Source of the DNA: Trinickia soli
GTDB lineage: Bacteria; Pseudomonadota; Gammaproteobacteria; Burkholderiales; Burkholderiaceae
Direction: 5' to 3'
Assembly (NCBI RefSeq): GCF_002879855.1
Contig: NZ_PNYB01000017.1
Span: 62,001-126,000, forward strand
DNA length: 64,000 nt
How positions within the stretch are numbered: position 1 is the stretch's first letter; each line of letters begins with the position of its first letter. A program made the position numbers and the translations under genes. The notes under the pieces are model-generated. The model did not search any database and was not told the DNA's origin. It saw only the letters and a list, made by a program, of their open reading frames with translations. Shown piece after piece: positions 1 to 8,031 of this stretch.

Positions 1-494
1 TCGCCCTCGCCATAGTGGCGATACACCACGCGGCCATTCCGGTCGATCAGATAAACCGCTGGCCAATAGCGATTGCCGTAGGCGTTCCAGATACGGGACT
101 CATTATCCACCGCAACGGGCCACATGATCCCATAGCGGCGCAGCGCGTCCTGCAATGCCGCCGCGTCGCGCTCTTCCGCGTATTCCGGCGTATGCACGCC
201 GATCACCTGAAGGCCGCGCTTCGAATACGTGTCATAGAGCGCTTTGGTATGCGGCAGCACATGAATGCAATTGATGCATTCGCGCGTCCAGAACTCGACA
301 AGCACCACCTTGCCGCGCAGCGCATCGAGCGTAAGCGGTGCCGAGTTGTACCAGCCATCGGCCCCGGCGAAGTCGGGCGCAATCGTGTCGGTCGATGTTT
401 GCTGCGCGGGTGCAGCGGACCAAGGGCCGGTCCATAGCGCCAGCGACGCTGCGCACGATATGGCCAGTCCGGCCGCAAGACGCGGATAAGTCAT
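1..494 (-). CDS. Thioredoxin-like (redoxin/TlpA-type) exported protein, C-terminus beyond window
   Basis: The reading frame opens with ATG at 494 and is still open at base 1, so about 164 residues are visible and the C-terminus is missing. An N-terminal hydrophobic stretch ending near an Ala-rich site looks like a signal peptide. The fold core reads LRGKVVLVEFWTRECINC, with a CxxC active site (C-I-N-C), followed by a typical redoxin segment with RYWPAVYLIDRNG. This wording resembles the periplasmic thioredoxin domain of DipZ/TlpA-type proteins, which reduce disulfides or peroxides outside the cytoplasm. It is divergent from ohr, so both may answer to oxidative stress (inference). Substrate unknown. 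Confidence 0.85.
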   Translation of the reverse strand, partial: MTYPRLAAGLAISCAASLALWTGPWSAAPAQQTSTDTIAPDFAGADGWYNSAPLTLDALRGKVVLVEFWTRECINCIHVLPHTKALYDTYSKRGLQVIGVHTPEYAEERDAAALQDALRRYGIMWPVAVDNESRIWNAYGNRYWPAVYLIDRNGRVVYRHYGEG

Positions 495-605
495 GAGTTG
501 CCTCATCGATGTGGTTGGCGTTGATCGTCGGCTACGCGCTACGCGCCGCCATCAGCACTATTGAAATCCCGCTTCTTATCGCGCGCGTATCCGCTTTCCC
601 ATCGT

Positions 606-740
606 TTTGTATCCGTTTGTACAAGTCCGCCGCCGCCCACTGCGCGGTGGCCAGCCGGGTTTTGTATCGGAATGTATCCGGGACGGCCCGCGACACATTC
701 CGATTCTCTTTTGACCCTGCCGCGATACAAGCGCGATACG
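606..740. promoter_or_regulatory. Repeated TGTATC / GATACA elements between redoxin gene and ohr
   Basis: The 319-base gap 495-813 holds no gene. It contains three clusters of one short element: TTGTATCCGTTTGTACAA at 607-624, TTGTATCGGAATGTATCCG at 662-680 and CGATACAAGCGCGATACG on the opposite strand at 723-740. Inside each cluster the half-sites repeat every 10-11 bases, one helical turn. That spacing is typical of tandem binding by OmpR-family response regulators. The position between divergent promoters supports a regulatory role. The cognate regulator is not in the window. Confidence 0.5.
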
Positions 741-813
741 CCGCAGCGGTTTCATATGCACACCGGCCGACCCTTCCCGAGAGGCCTCCACTTAACCCAC
801 AAGGAAACCGATC

Positions 814-1221
814 ATGTCCATTCTCTACACCGCCAAGACCTACACGACGGGCGGCCGCAATGGCCAATCGCGCAGCGACGACGGCCGCCTCGACATTGTG
901 TTGTCCGCTCCGGGCTCCAACGGCGCGGGCACCAACCCGGAGCAACTGTTCGCCGCGGGCTGGTCGGCCTGTTTCATCGGCGCGATGACGCGCGCGGCCA
1001 AAGAGATCGGCCTCGCATTGCCCGCCGATGTGTCGGTCGCAGCCGAAGTCGATCTGGGCTCCGATGCCGAACAAGGCTATTTCCTGCAGGCGCGCCTGAA
1101 CGTCACGCTGCCTGGGCTCGAGCGTGCGGCGGCGCAGGCCATCGTCGATCGCGCCCACCAGCTTTGCCCCTATTCGAAGGCGACGCGCGGAAACATCAAC
1201 GCAGTCGTTACCGCACTCTAA
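814..1221 (+). CDS. ohr: Organic hydroperoxide resistance protein (Ohr, OsmC/Ohr family)
   Basis: This 135-residue protein has the full length of the Ohr family. The two catalytic cysteines are visible in GWSACFIGAM near residue 54 and HQLCPYSKATRGNI near residue 118, and the Ohr-type N-terminus (LYTAKTYTTGGRNG) is present. Ohr reduces organic and fatty-acid hydroperoxides in the cytoplasm with thiol cofactors. The start is preceded by AGGAAA. No ohrR gene is adjacent; the repeated TGTATC elements upstream are the only regulatory hint. The frameshifted alpha/beta hydrolase follows in the same direction. Confidence 0.93.
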   Translation: MSILYTAKTYTTGGRNGQSRSDDGRLDIVLSAPGSNGAGTNPEQLFAAGWSACFIGAMTRAAKEIGLALPADVSVAAEVDLGSDAEQGYFLQARLNVTLPGLERAAAQAIVDRAHQLCPYSKATRGNINAVVTAL

Positions 1222-1283
1222 ATTCTTTCACTTTTATTTCTTACTTCTTTCATTTTTCCTTATACGTCTTGAAGGAGATCACC

Positions 1284-2304
1284 ATGAAACGCACCTATGC
1301 GGCGCTGGCCGCCTCGCTGGCCCTGGGCCTTGCCTGCTCGTTCTCGAGCGCGCAGGCCGACGAGCAATCGGCTCAGCCGTCGGCGTCGGCCGCCAGTTCT
1401 CAGGATCCCTGGGGACCGCTGAAACATGTTCATGCCGGCGTGCTCGATGTCGCCTATGCCGAAATGGGGCCGGCCGACGGGCCCGCCGTGATCCTTCTGC
1501 ACGGCTGGGCCGTACGACATTCACAGCTACGAAGCAGTGGCCCCGGCGCTGGCGGCGAAAGGCTATCGCGTCCTCGTGCCGTACGCTCGCGGTTACGGCG
1601 AGACGCGCTTTCTCTCCGATCGCACCGAGCGTAACGCCGAACCCGCCGCCCTCGCGCAAGACGTGATCGACTTCATGGATGCGCTTCATATTCAGAAGGC
1701 CGTATTCGGCGGCTTCGACTGGGGCGCGCGCTCGGCCGATATCGTCGCCACCCTCTGGCCCGAACGCGTCAAAGCATTGGTGACTGTCAGCGGTTACCTG
1801 ATCGGCAGCCAGGAAGCCGGCAAGGTGCCGTTGCCGCCCGCGGCCGAATTGCAATGGTGGTACCAGTATTACTTCGCCACCGAGCGCGGCCGCATTGGCT
1901 ATGGAAAATATCGTCACGATTTCGCCAAACTGATCTGGCAATTGGCGTCGCCGAAATGGAAGTTCGACGAAGCGACTTTCGACCGCAGCGCAGCCGCACT
2001 GAATAACCCGGACCAGGTGGCCATTGCCGCACATAACTACCGTTGGCGACTCGACCTCGCCAATGGTGAAGCAAAATACGCTGCCCAGGAAAAACGCCTC
2101 GCACAATTCCCGCCCATCACCGTGCCGACAATTGCGTTGGAAGGCGATGCGAACGGCGCACCGCATCCGCAGCCGGAAGCTTATGCCAAGCGCTTCGCAG
2201 GCAAGTATCAGTTCCGTCTGGTGACCGGCGGGATTGGTCATAACCTGCCTGAAGAAGCCCCGCAAGCTTTCACGCAGGCGATTATCGACGCCGATCATCT
2301 TTGA
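1284..2304 (+). pseudogene. Exported alpha/beta hydrolase (epoxide hydrolase/dehalogenase-like), interrupted by a one-base frameshift
   Basis: The gene starts at ATG 1284 after GAAGGAG and encodes a signal peptide, then VILLHGW in one frame. Reading must shift after the GGG run at 1507-1509 to continue as PYDIHSYEAVAPALAAKGY to the stop at 2304. Deleting one G restores a complete protein of about 339 residues. The nucleophile elbow GGFDWGARS has Asp, as in epoxide hydrolases and haloalkane dehalogenases, and GIGHNLPEEAP supplies the catalytic His. Both halves are well conserved, so the lesion is very recent, a sequencing error, or a length change in a short G run. Substrate unknown. Confidence 0.75.
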
Positions 2305-2374
2305 TCGAATCGATCCGAAAGTTTGAGAAGGCCGCCGCGGCTCAGTAAGCGTGTGGTGTTTTAGCCGCTGATGC

Positions 2375-2896
2375 TCAGCGCATGAAAAGGTGCAACCCGT
2401 GCGTCAGCGGTGCAACATGCGGCACCCAGAGCGGCCGGGCAAACCAGCCCGCCGCCGCCCACCCCAGCGCGACGACGATCAAATCGCAGTGACCGCTCTT
2501 CCATAGATTCAACGAATGCCGCTTCCAGATCCACGGCACGCCGAGCGGATTCGGCCAATCGGCGAATAGATGCGTGAGGCCGCCACACGCGAAGCCGAAC
2601 AATGTTGCCGCGGCGTAAGGATGGGCGTGGCCCAGCGAGTGGTAAGCGAAGACAAGGGCCGCCACCCACCCGATTCCCCAATGCGTCACCGTGCGGTGCG
2701 TGATCCAAAGCCGTCGGGCGCGGCTCCACCAGGCCACTTCCAACCAATCGGGCGCCGTGCCTCCGGCAACGCCGGCTGCGCAAGCGACGAAGGCACCCGC
2801 GTGCCATGGCCCGGCCGCGCCTGCGGCGGCGACAAGCGCGGCCGCCATGATTCCTGCCGCCCAGCCGAGAGCGTGATGTGCGCCGTGAGATGCCAT
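2375..2896 (-). CDS. Membrane-bound metal-dependent hydrolase-like protein (YdjM/DUF457 family)
   Basis: The 173-residue product is hydrophobic, with several membrane segments. It carries the His/Asp motifs of the YdjM/YbcI family: HHALGW near the N-terminus, TAPDWLE near residue 50, ITHRTVTHW near 70 and GGLTHLFADWPNPLGVPW near 110. These residues are expected to bind metal at the inner membrane. The physiological substrate of the family is not established. It stands alone between the hydrolase pseudogene and the cytochrome gene, with no operon partner. Confidence 0.8.
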   Translation of the reverse strand: MASHGAHHALGWAAGIMAAALVAAAGAAGPWHAGAFVACAAGVAGGTAPDWLEVAWWSRARRLWITHRTVTHWGIGWVAALVFAYHSLGHAHPYAAATLFGFACGGLTHLFADWPNPLGVPWIWKRHSLNLWKSGHCDLIVVALGWAAAGWFARPLWVPHVAPLTHGLHLFMR

Positions 2897-3164
2897 ACCG
2901 TCGATGTGCGCGCGATACCAATGACAAAGGGACGGTATTGTCGCAGAGCGACACCGTCTCGCGCCACTACTGAGGTCTTACCCCATACAGAACGCGCGCT
3001 TGAGCTACATCAAACTCATCGCCCCACCGGGCAGTAGGGTATGCATATGGATCGAATGCGGTGCGAAAACATGTGTCGCTTCGAACATATACGCACGCGG
3101 GCCACGAAAAACCCACGCGATATGTTCTATAAACCAGGAAACGATAAAAGTTCGGGGGTACGCC

Positions 3165-4514
3165 ATGGGTACGTGGCTCAAACGCGTCGTTCGCGGGCAA
3201 TACGCAGTGCTTTTCGCCGCGGCGCTGCTTAGCGTCATCACCGACAACGCCGAGGCGGTGCCGGCCTTCGCAAGGCAAACCGGCTTGGCGTGCGTCGCCT
3301 GCCATGTGAGCTTTCCCGAGCTGACTCCGTTCGGCCGGTTCTTCAAGTTGACCGGCTACACGTTGACGAACAATAAAACGATTCCGCTCGCGGCCATGCT
3401 GCAGTTCTCCAACACGAATACGCGGACGATCGACAACAACAACTACGATTTCGTGCGCAATAACGACCCGACGTTGCAACAGGCGAGCATCTTCTACGGC
3501 GGCCGAATCGCCGGGCCTGTAGGCGCTTTCGTGCAATGGACTTACGACGGCATCGAACACCACAGCGGCATCGACAACACCGATATCCGCGCCGCCGGCC
3601 ACTTCACCCAAGGCGATATCGATTTCATCTACGGCATGACGCTGAACAACAATCCGACCGTATCGGATGTCTGGAACAGCACGCCGGCGTTCGGATACCC
3701 GTACGCGTCGAGCAGTGTCTCGCTGACGCCGATGGCCAGCACGCTGATCGACGGCGGGCTAGCGCAACAAGTGGCCGGCGTCACGGCTTACGCGTTCTGG
3801 CAACGCAGCATCTATGCGGAGTTCGGCCTTTATCGCACGGCGGACAAGATGTTCTCGTTCCTGCGTGCAGGACAAGACACCGCGAGCCCCGGTGGCGTCG
3901 CGCGCCTGTCGGGCAGCAATCCCTACTGGCGGCTGGCCTACAACGCCGAGTGGGGGCCGCACTCACTCATGCTGGGTACGTATGGCCTGATCGCCGACAA
4001 GTACCCCGACAACACGATTCCCGTATCGCCCACCGATCGCTTCACCGATATCGCCTTCGATACGCAATACCAATACCTGACCTACACGCATTCGATTACC
4101 GCGCAAGCTACGTGGATTCACGAGAAGCAAAGTTGGGATGCGAGTTTCTCCAGCGGCGGCATCGGCGAGGGGCCGACGCCGTCGAATTCGACGGATACGC
4201 TCAACACGTTCAAAGCCAAAGCGTCGTACTACTTCCACCGAAAGTATGGCGCCACGGTCGCTTACTTCCAGACGACGGGCAGCACCGATGCAGGGCTCTA
4301 CGGATCGGCGCCTGTCACAGGCAGCGCAAACGGAACGCCGAATTCCAACGGCATCACCCTCGAAGCCGATTACTTACCGATACCCCAGGTCAAGCTATCG
4401 GTGCAGTACACATGGTTCCTGAAGTTCAACGGAGCCCGCTACAACTATGACGGCAACGGGCGCAATGCGAGCGACAACAATACGTTGTATCTGCTTGCAT
4501 GGCTGGTGTTCTAG
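3165..4514 (+). CDS. Outer-membrane beta-barrel-like protein with N-terminal c-type heme motif
   Basis: I chose ATG 3165 because it is followed at once by a signal peptide; upstream in-frame codons do not look like protein. The mature N-terminus holds one heme c motif, LACVACHVSFPELTPFGRFF. The remaining 380 residues are rich in alternating aromatic and polar residues and end in Phe (LYLLAWLVF), as outer-membrane beta-barrels do. A diheme cytochrome c4 follows 26 bases later and is probably co-transcribed, so a role in moving electrons through or to the outer membrane is plausible (inference). Databases usually call such proteins simply cytochrome c. Confidence 0.65.
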   Translation: MGTWLKRVVRGQYAVLFAAALLSVITDNAEAVPAFARQTGLACVACHVSFPELTPFGRFFKLTGYTLTNNKTIPLAAMLQFSNTNTRTIDNNNYDFVRNNDPTLQQASIFYGGRIAGPVGAFVQWTYDGIEHHSGIDNTDIRAAGHFTQGDIDFIYGMTLNNNPTVSDVWNSTPAFGYPYASSSVSLTPMASTLIDGGLAQQVAGVTAYAFWQRSIYAEFGLYRTADKMFSFLRAGQDTASPGGVARLSGSNPYWRLAYNAEWGPHSLMLGTYGLIADKYPDNTIPVSPTDRFTDIAFDTQYQYLTYTHSITAQATWIHEKQSWDASFSSGGIGEGPTPSNSTDTLNTFKAKASYYFHRKYGATVAYFQTTGSTDAGLYGSAPVTGSANGTPNSNGITLEADYLPIPQVKLSVQYTWFLKFNGARYNYDGNGRNASDNNTLYLLAWLVF

Positions 4515-4540
4515 TCAAAACCATCAAACGGCCGCACACC

Positions 4541-5182
4541 ATGAAACGACTGCTCCGTTACTCATCGACCGCCCTGCGCGTATCCGCTCTGTTGCAGGTC
4601 GCCGCTGCCACACTGGCATTCTGGTCCGCTCCTTCGGCGCATGCGCAAGACGGCGCACGCCTCGCACAGCAATTGTGCGCGGCGTGCCATGGCATACATG
4701 GAGACAGCAAATCGCCGATGTTTCCCAAGCTCAACGGACAAACGCACGACTATCTCGTCGCTCAATTGAAGGGCTTCGGGCAACATCAGCGCGGGGAGTC
4801 CGACGCGCGATCGTATATGTGGGCGATCGCCTCGCAACTCGACGATCCGACCATTGCTTCGTTGGCCGACTATTTCTCGCAGCAGGCGCCGACTGCCGGC
4901 GGCGGCACTGCGGATGCCGCACTCGTCGCGCAAGGCCAAATGATCTTCGAACAAGGGCTGCCCGATAAAGGGGTGCCGGCCTGCGCGTCGTGTCACGGCG
5001 CGCAGGGCCAGGGAAACGCGCAATTCCCTCGGCTCGCGGGCCAGCATGCCGACTACCTGATGCGCCAGATCGAGGTCTTTCAGAACGGCACCCGAGCGAA
5101 CGCGCCGGTAATGTCGGCCGTGGCGCATACGCTTGGCAAAGACGACGCGAAAGCCGTGACGGCATTTCTTCAATCGCGATAA
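4541..5182 (+). CDS. Diheme cytochrome c4-type periplasmic protein
   Basis: The 213-residue protein has a cleavable signal peptide ending near AHAQ and two tandem class I cytochrome c domains, each with a CxxCH heme site (CAACHG near residue 45, CASCHG near 150). Met-rich distal ligand regions follow each. The arrangement and length match cytochrome c4, a periplasmic electron carrier between the quinol pool or dehydrogenases and terminal oxidases. It sits 26 bases behind the heme/beta-barrel gene, which suggests the two exchange electrons. Confidence 0.88.
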   Translation: MKRLLRYSSTALRVSALLQVAAATLAFWSAPSAHAQDGARLAQQLCAACHGIHGDSKSPMFPKLNGQTHDYLVAQLKGFGQHQRGESDARSYMWAIASQLDDPTIASLADYFSQQAPTAGGGTADAALVAQGQMIFEQGLPDKGVPACASCHGAQGQGNAQFPRLAGQHADYLMRQIEVFQNGTRANAPVMSAVAHTLGKDDAKAVTAFLQSR

Positions 5183-5211
5183 GGCTGTACGCGCCGAGTC
5201 GTTATGTGATG

Positions 5212-5508
5212 TCACAGGCGTAAACATATCTGCTCGGCAAATGCGCGGATCACGTCTTCATTTCTGGTCAAAAACGTCCACTGCCCCATTCTCGTGGAAA
5301 CGACAAGTTGCGCCTCGACCAACCTCGCGAGATGCGCCGACACGGTCGATTGCGACAAGCCACTGCGCTCGCCAATCAGATGCGCCGGTACACCATGGCG
5401 GAAATCGAAATGCCCCTGCACGAACACCTCGTTGGGCGTGCGCAGCCATGCCAGGACATCTCGTCGAAAAGGGCTCGCGAGAGCCTTATGAATCAGATTC
5501 GCATTCAT
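5212..5508 (-). CDS. ArsR-family winged-helix transcriptional regulator
   Basis: The 98-residue protein matches the small ArsR/SmtB fold: LASPFRRDVLAWL at the start, then the recognition helix LSQSTVSAHLARLVEAQLV and a beta-wing around MGQWTFLTR. The classic metal-binding ELCVCDL motif is absent, so it is probably one of the many non-metal ArsR sensors. It lies 26 bases after the acetolactate-synthase-like gene on the same strand and could be the last gene of that operon. It converges with cytochrome c4. Confidence 0.85.
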   Translation of the reverse strand: MNANLIHKALASPFRRDVLAWLRTPNEVFVQGHFDFRHGVPAHLIGERSGLSQSTVSAHLARLVEAQLVVSTRMGQWTFLTRNEDVIRAFAEQICLRL

Positions 5509-5534
5509 TGTGATGGCGCCAATGCCCCGTGTCG

Positions 5535-7400
5535 TCAGAACATGTCTGCGATCTGGCCGGACTCCACTTCTCGAGCGGCGTCGCCCTGACTGAGCCGCGC
5601 CGGGATGAACGGTCCCGTGATCATGCCCGCGTAGCTTTGGCCCGGCCCCACCATAGGAAAGACGTCCGCATTTTCGTCGATCATCACTTCGAGGAAAGCG
5701 GGCCCGTCAAATTCGATAAACGCTCGAAGCTGGGCCTCGAGGTCATCGACCGCGTCCACGCGACAAGCAAATTCGAAGCCATCGGCTACGGCCGCCATCA
5801 CAAAATCCTTGCGATGAAGCGCCTTGTCGCTCACAAACATCCGGCCGTCGAAGAAAAGACGCTGCCACTGACGGATCATCCCGTCACCTCGGTTGTTGAG
5901 CAGCAGTACCTTCACGGGAATGCCATACGTGCATGCGGTTTCCAGTTCGCCGATATTCATGCGAATGCTGCCGTCACCGTCGATGTCGATGACCATGGCA
6001 TCGGGCCGCGCCAATTGAGCACCGATTGCGGCAGGCAGGCCGAAGCCCATTGTTCCCATGCTGCCCGAGGTCAGAAAGCTGCGCGGCTCGACGAAGTCGA
6101 AGAACTGTGCCGCCCACATCTGATGCTGCCCGACACCCGTGCTGACAATCGCGCGCCCGCCCGTCATCTCGCTGAGTTGCTCTATGACGCGCTGCGGCTG
6201 GATCGAAGCCGAGCGGCGGTCATAGTTCATGCCGAAACGACGCTTGAACCCGACCGCTCGTTTGCGCCAATCGGAGGGTGGCCTCACGAACACGTCGTGC
6301 TCCATCAGCGAAATCAAGGCGTCCCTCGCGTTGCCCACGTGGCTCCACTGAGCCCGCTTTACCTTGTTGATCTCCGCTTCGTCGATGTCGATGTGCGCTA
6401 CGTACCGCGCAGCCGGTGCGAACCTCTCGGGGTGTCCACCGACGACCCGGTCGTCGAATCGGGCTCCCACCGCGATCAGGAAGTCGCAATCTTCGACGGC
6501 GTAGTTTGCGCAGGCAGCACCATGCATGCCGAGCATGCCGAGCCAAAGTTCGTGCTTGGAAGGGAGCGCGCCAAGCCCCATGAGCGTCGTGACGACAGGG
6601 ATGCCGTAGCGCTCCGAAAATTGCCGTAGTTCGATCGTGGCGCCCGCGGCGATGACGCCCCCGCCTACGTACAATAGCGGCCGCTCGCTGCGCCCGAGCA
6701 ACTCGAAAAATTCGCTGCGCTTGCGCTCGTCCAGATAAGCGCCCTTTGCCACCATTCGAAGGCGATCGGTGTATCCTCGAAACTGCAACGTGCCTTGTCC
6801 AAGATACGGCCCGGTCCAGTTTTGGACGTCCTTGGGCACGTCCACAACGACCGGCCCGGGGCGGCCCGTGCGCGCGATGTCGAACGCGCTTCGCAGCGTC
6901 TGCTCCAGTTTCCGCGGATCGGTAACGAGAAACACCTGCTTCGCGCAGGCGGACATGATGTTGAAGACGGGCGCTTCCTGAAACGCATCCGTGCCGATCA
7001 TGGCGCGCGGAACCTGTCCGCATATCAACACGACCGGCACCGAATCGCCATTGCAGTCGGCAATCGGCGTCACGGCGTTGGTCGCCCCAGGGCCGGACGT
7101 CACCATGAACACGCCGACCTTGCCGCTGGCCCGCGCGTATCCGGCCGCCATGAAGCCAGCCGCCTGTTCATTGGCCGGCACGATGAACCTGATCTGGCGT
7201 TCCGGGTTTGCCTTGTGCATTTCATTGAAGCGAAACACGGCGTCGTACGTCGGCAGAATCGCGCCGCCGCTGTATCCGAACAGCGTATCGACGCCTTGCT
7301 CCGCAAGCACCTGCAGGATAATGTCGGCGCCGGACATCAAGTCGCCGGCAGGCACGGGGGCCGGGCGGACCGGCGCAGTGACGGTTGGTCTTTGGGTCAT
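5535..7400 (-). CDS. Acetolactate synthase large-subunit-like ThDP enzyme
   Basis: The start at 7400 (MTQRPTV) is preferred to 7502, since the longer form would overlap the upstream gene. The 621-residue protein has all three ThDP-enzyme domains. The ThDP-activating Glu is present in VPANEQAAGFMAAGYAR, where biosynthetic enzymes have RHEQ, and the cofactor motif is GDGSIRMNIGELETA. The usual NNQ..GMVRQWQ segment reads NNRGDGMIRQWQ. Acetolactate synthases join two 2-oxo acids with loss of CO2. No ilvN small subunit or ilvC is adjacent. Its partners are a DJ-1-like protein and a lone 2-oxoglutarate dehydrogenase E1, so a specialised carboligase is as likely as branched-chain amino-acid synthesis. 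Confidence 0.8.
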   Translation of the reverse strand: MTQRPTVTAPVRPAPVPAGDLMSGADIILQVLAEQGVDTLFGYSGGAILPTYDAVFRFNEMHKANPERQIRFIVPANEQAAGFMAAGYARASGKVGVFMVTSGPGATNAVTPIADCNGDSVPVVLICGQVPRAMIGTDAFQEAPVFNIMSACAKQVFLVTDPRKLEQTLRSAFDIARTGRPGPVVVDVPKDVQNWTGPYLGQGTLQFRGYTDRLRMVAKGAYLDERKRSEFFELLGRSERPLLYVGGGVIAAGATIELRQFSERYGIPVVTTLMGLGALPSKHELWLGMLGMHGAACANYAVEDCDFLIAVGARFDDRVVGGHPERFAPAARYVAHIDIDEAEINKVKRAQWSHVGNARDALISLMEHDVFVRPPSDWRKRAVGFKRRFGMNYDRRSASIQPQRVIEQLSEMTGGRAIVSTGVGQHQMWAAQFFDFVEPRSFLTSGSMGTMGFGLPAAIGAQLARPDAMVIDIDGDGSIRMNIGELETACTYGIPVKVLLLNNRGDGMIRQWQRLFFDGRMFVSDKALHRKDFVMAAVADGFEFACRVDAVDDLEAQLRAFIEFDGPAFLEVMIDENADVFPMVGPGQSYAGMITGPFIPARLSQGDAAREVESGQIADMF

Positions 7401-7443
7401 GGCTGAATCGCAAGGAAGGCGGTGCCGAAAGCCGGCTCCGAAA

Positions 7444-8025
7444 TTAAAACGGTCGCTGATTCGACAGCGATTGAGCAATACGCCCGACGAAGCTTTCGCC
7501 AAGATCCTCCCTCACCAAAGACAAGGCCAAATGAATACCGGCGCTCACCCCGCCCGCCGAATAAAGATTGCCGTCTTTCAAGCAATTGGGATGGGTCATG
7601 ACATGCACGCGCGGATGCTCGCTTGCGAGACGTTGTGCATCACACCAACGCGTGGTCAACCAACGATGATCGGCAAGACCGGCGCGCGCGAGCAAAAAGG
7701 CGCCATTGGACACAGATGCGATCTTTTGCGCACGGCGCCCGTTTTCATTGAGCCAATGCACCAATTCCCGATGCTCGCCCTCCGCGCCCACGACCGGGGA
7801 TCCTGGTATCACGACAATGTCGAACGAGGTGCGCGCATCCGCCAGACACGCTGTCGTCCCCACCGCCGTTCCGTTCGAGCAAACGACGGGGCCGGGCGAA
7901 GGCCCGACGAGATGTTGCTCATAGAACTTCCCGCCGCACAGACGGTTTGCCTGCTGAAACACATCCATCGGGCCGCTGACCTCCAGCAGCCGAAACCCGG
8001 CATATAGCATCATCGCGACACGCAT
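7444..8025 (-). CDS. GATase1-like/DJ-1-PfpI domain protein, Ser in place of the usual Cys
   Basis: The 193-residue protein aligns along its whole length with the N-terminal domain of the AraC regulator at 11338-12363. Shared parts include GPMDVFQQAN versus GPLDVFAEAN, VVCSNGTAVG versus VTCSNGMQLS, and the SAGGVSAGIHLALSLVRED end. It lacks the C-terminal AraC helix-turn-helix domain. At the nucleophile elbow the regulator has GSVCNGTFLL, while this protein has ASVSNGAFLL, so the reactive Cys is replaced by Ser. It sits between the E1 gene (6 bases upstream) and the acetolactate-synthase-like gene, and is clearly part of that operon. A ligand-binding role or isonitrile-hydratase-like activity is possible; function unknown. 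Confidence 0.78.
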   Translation of the reverse strand: MRVAMMLYAGFRLLEVSGPMDVFQQANRLCGGKFYEQHLVGPSPGPVVCSNGTAVGTTACLADARTSFDIVVIPGSPVVGAEGEHRELVHWLNENGRRAQKIASVSNGAFLLARAGLADHRWLTTRWCDAQRLASEHPRVHVMTHPNCLKDGNLYSAGGVSAGIHLALSLVREDLGESFVGRIAQSLSNQRPF

Positions 8026-8031
8026 TCGGCA

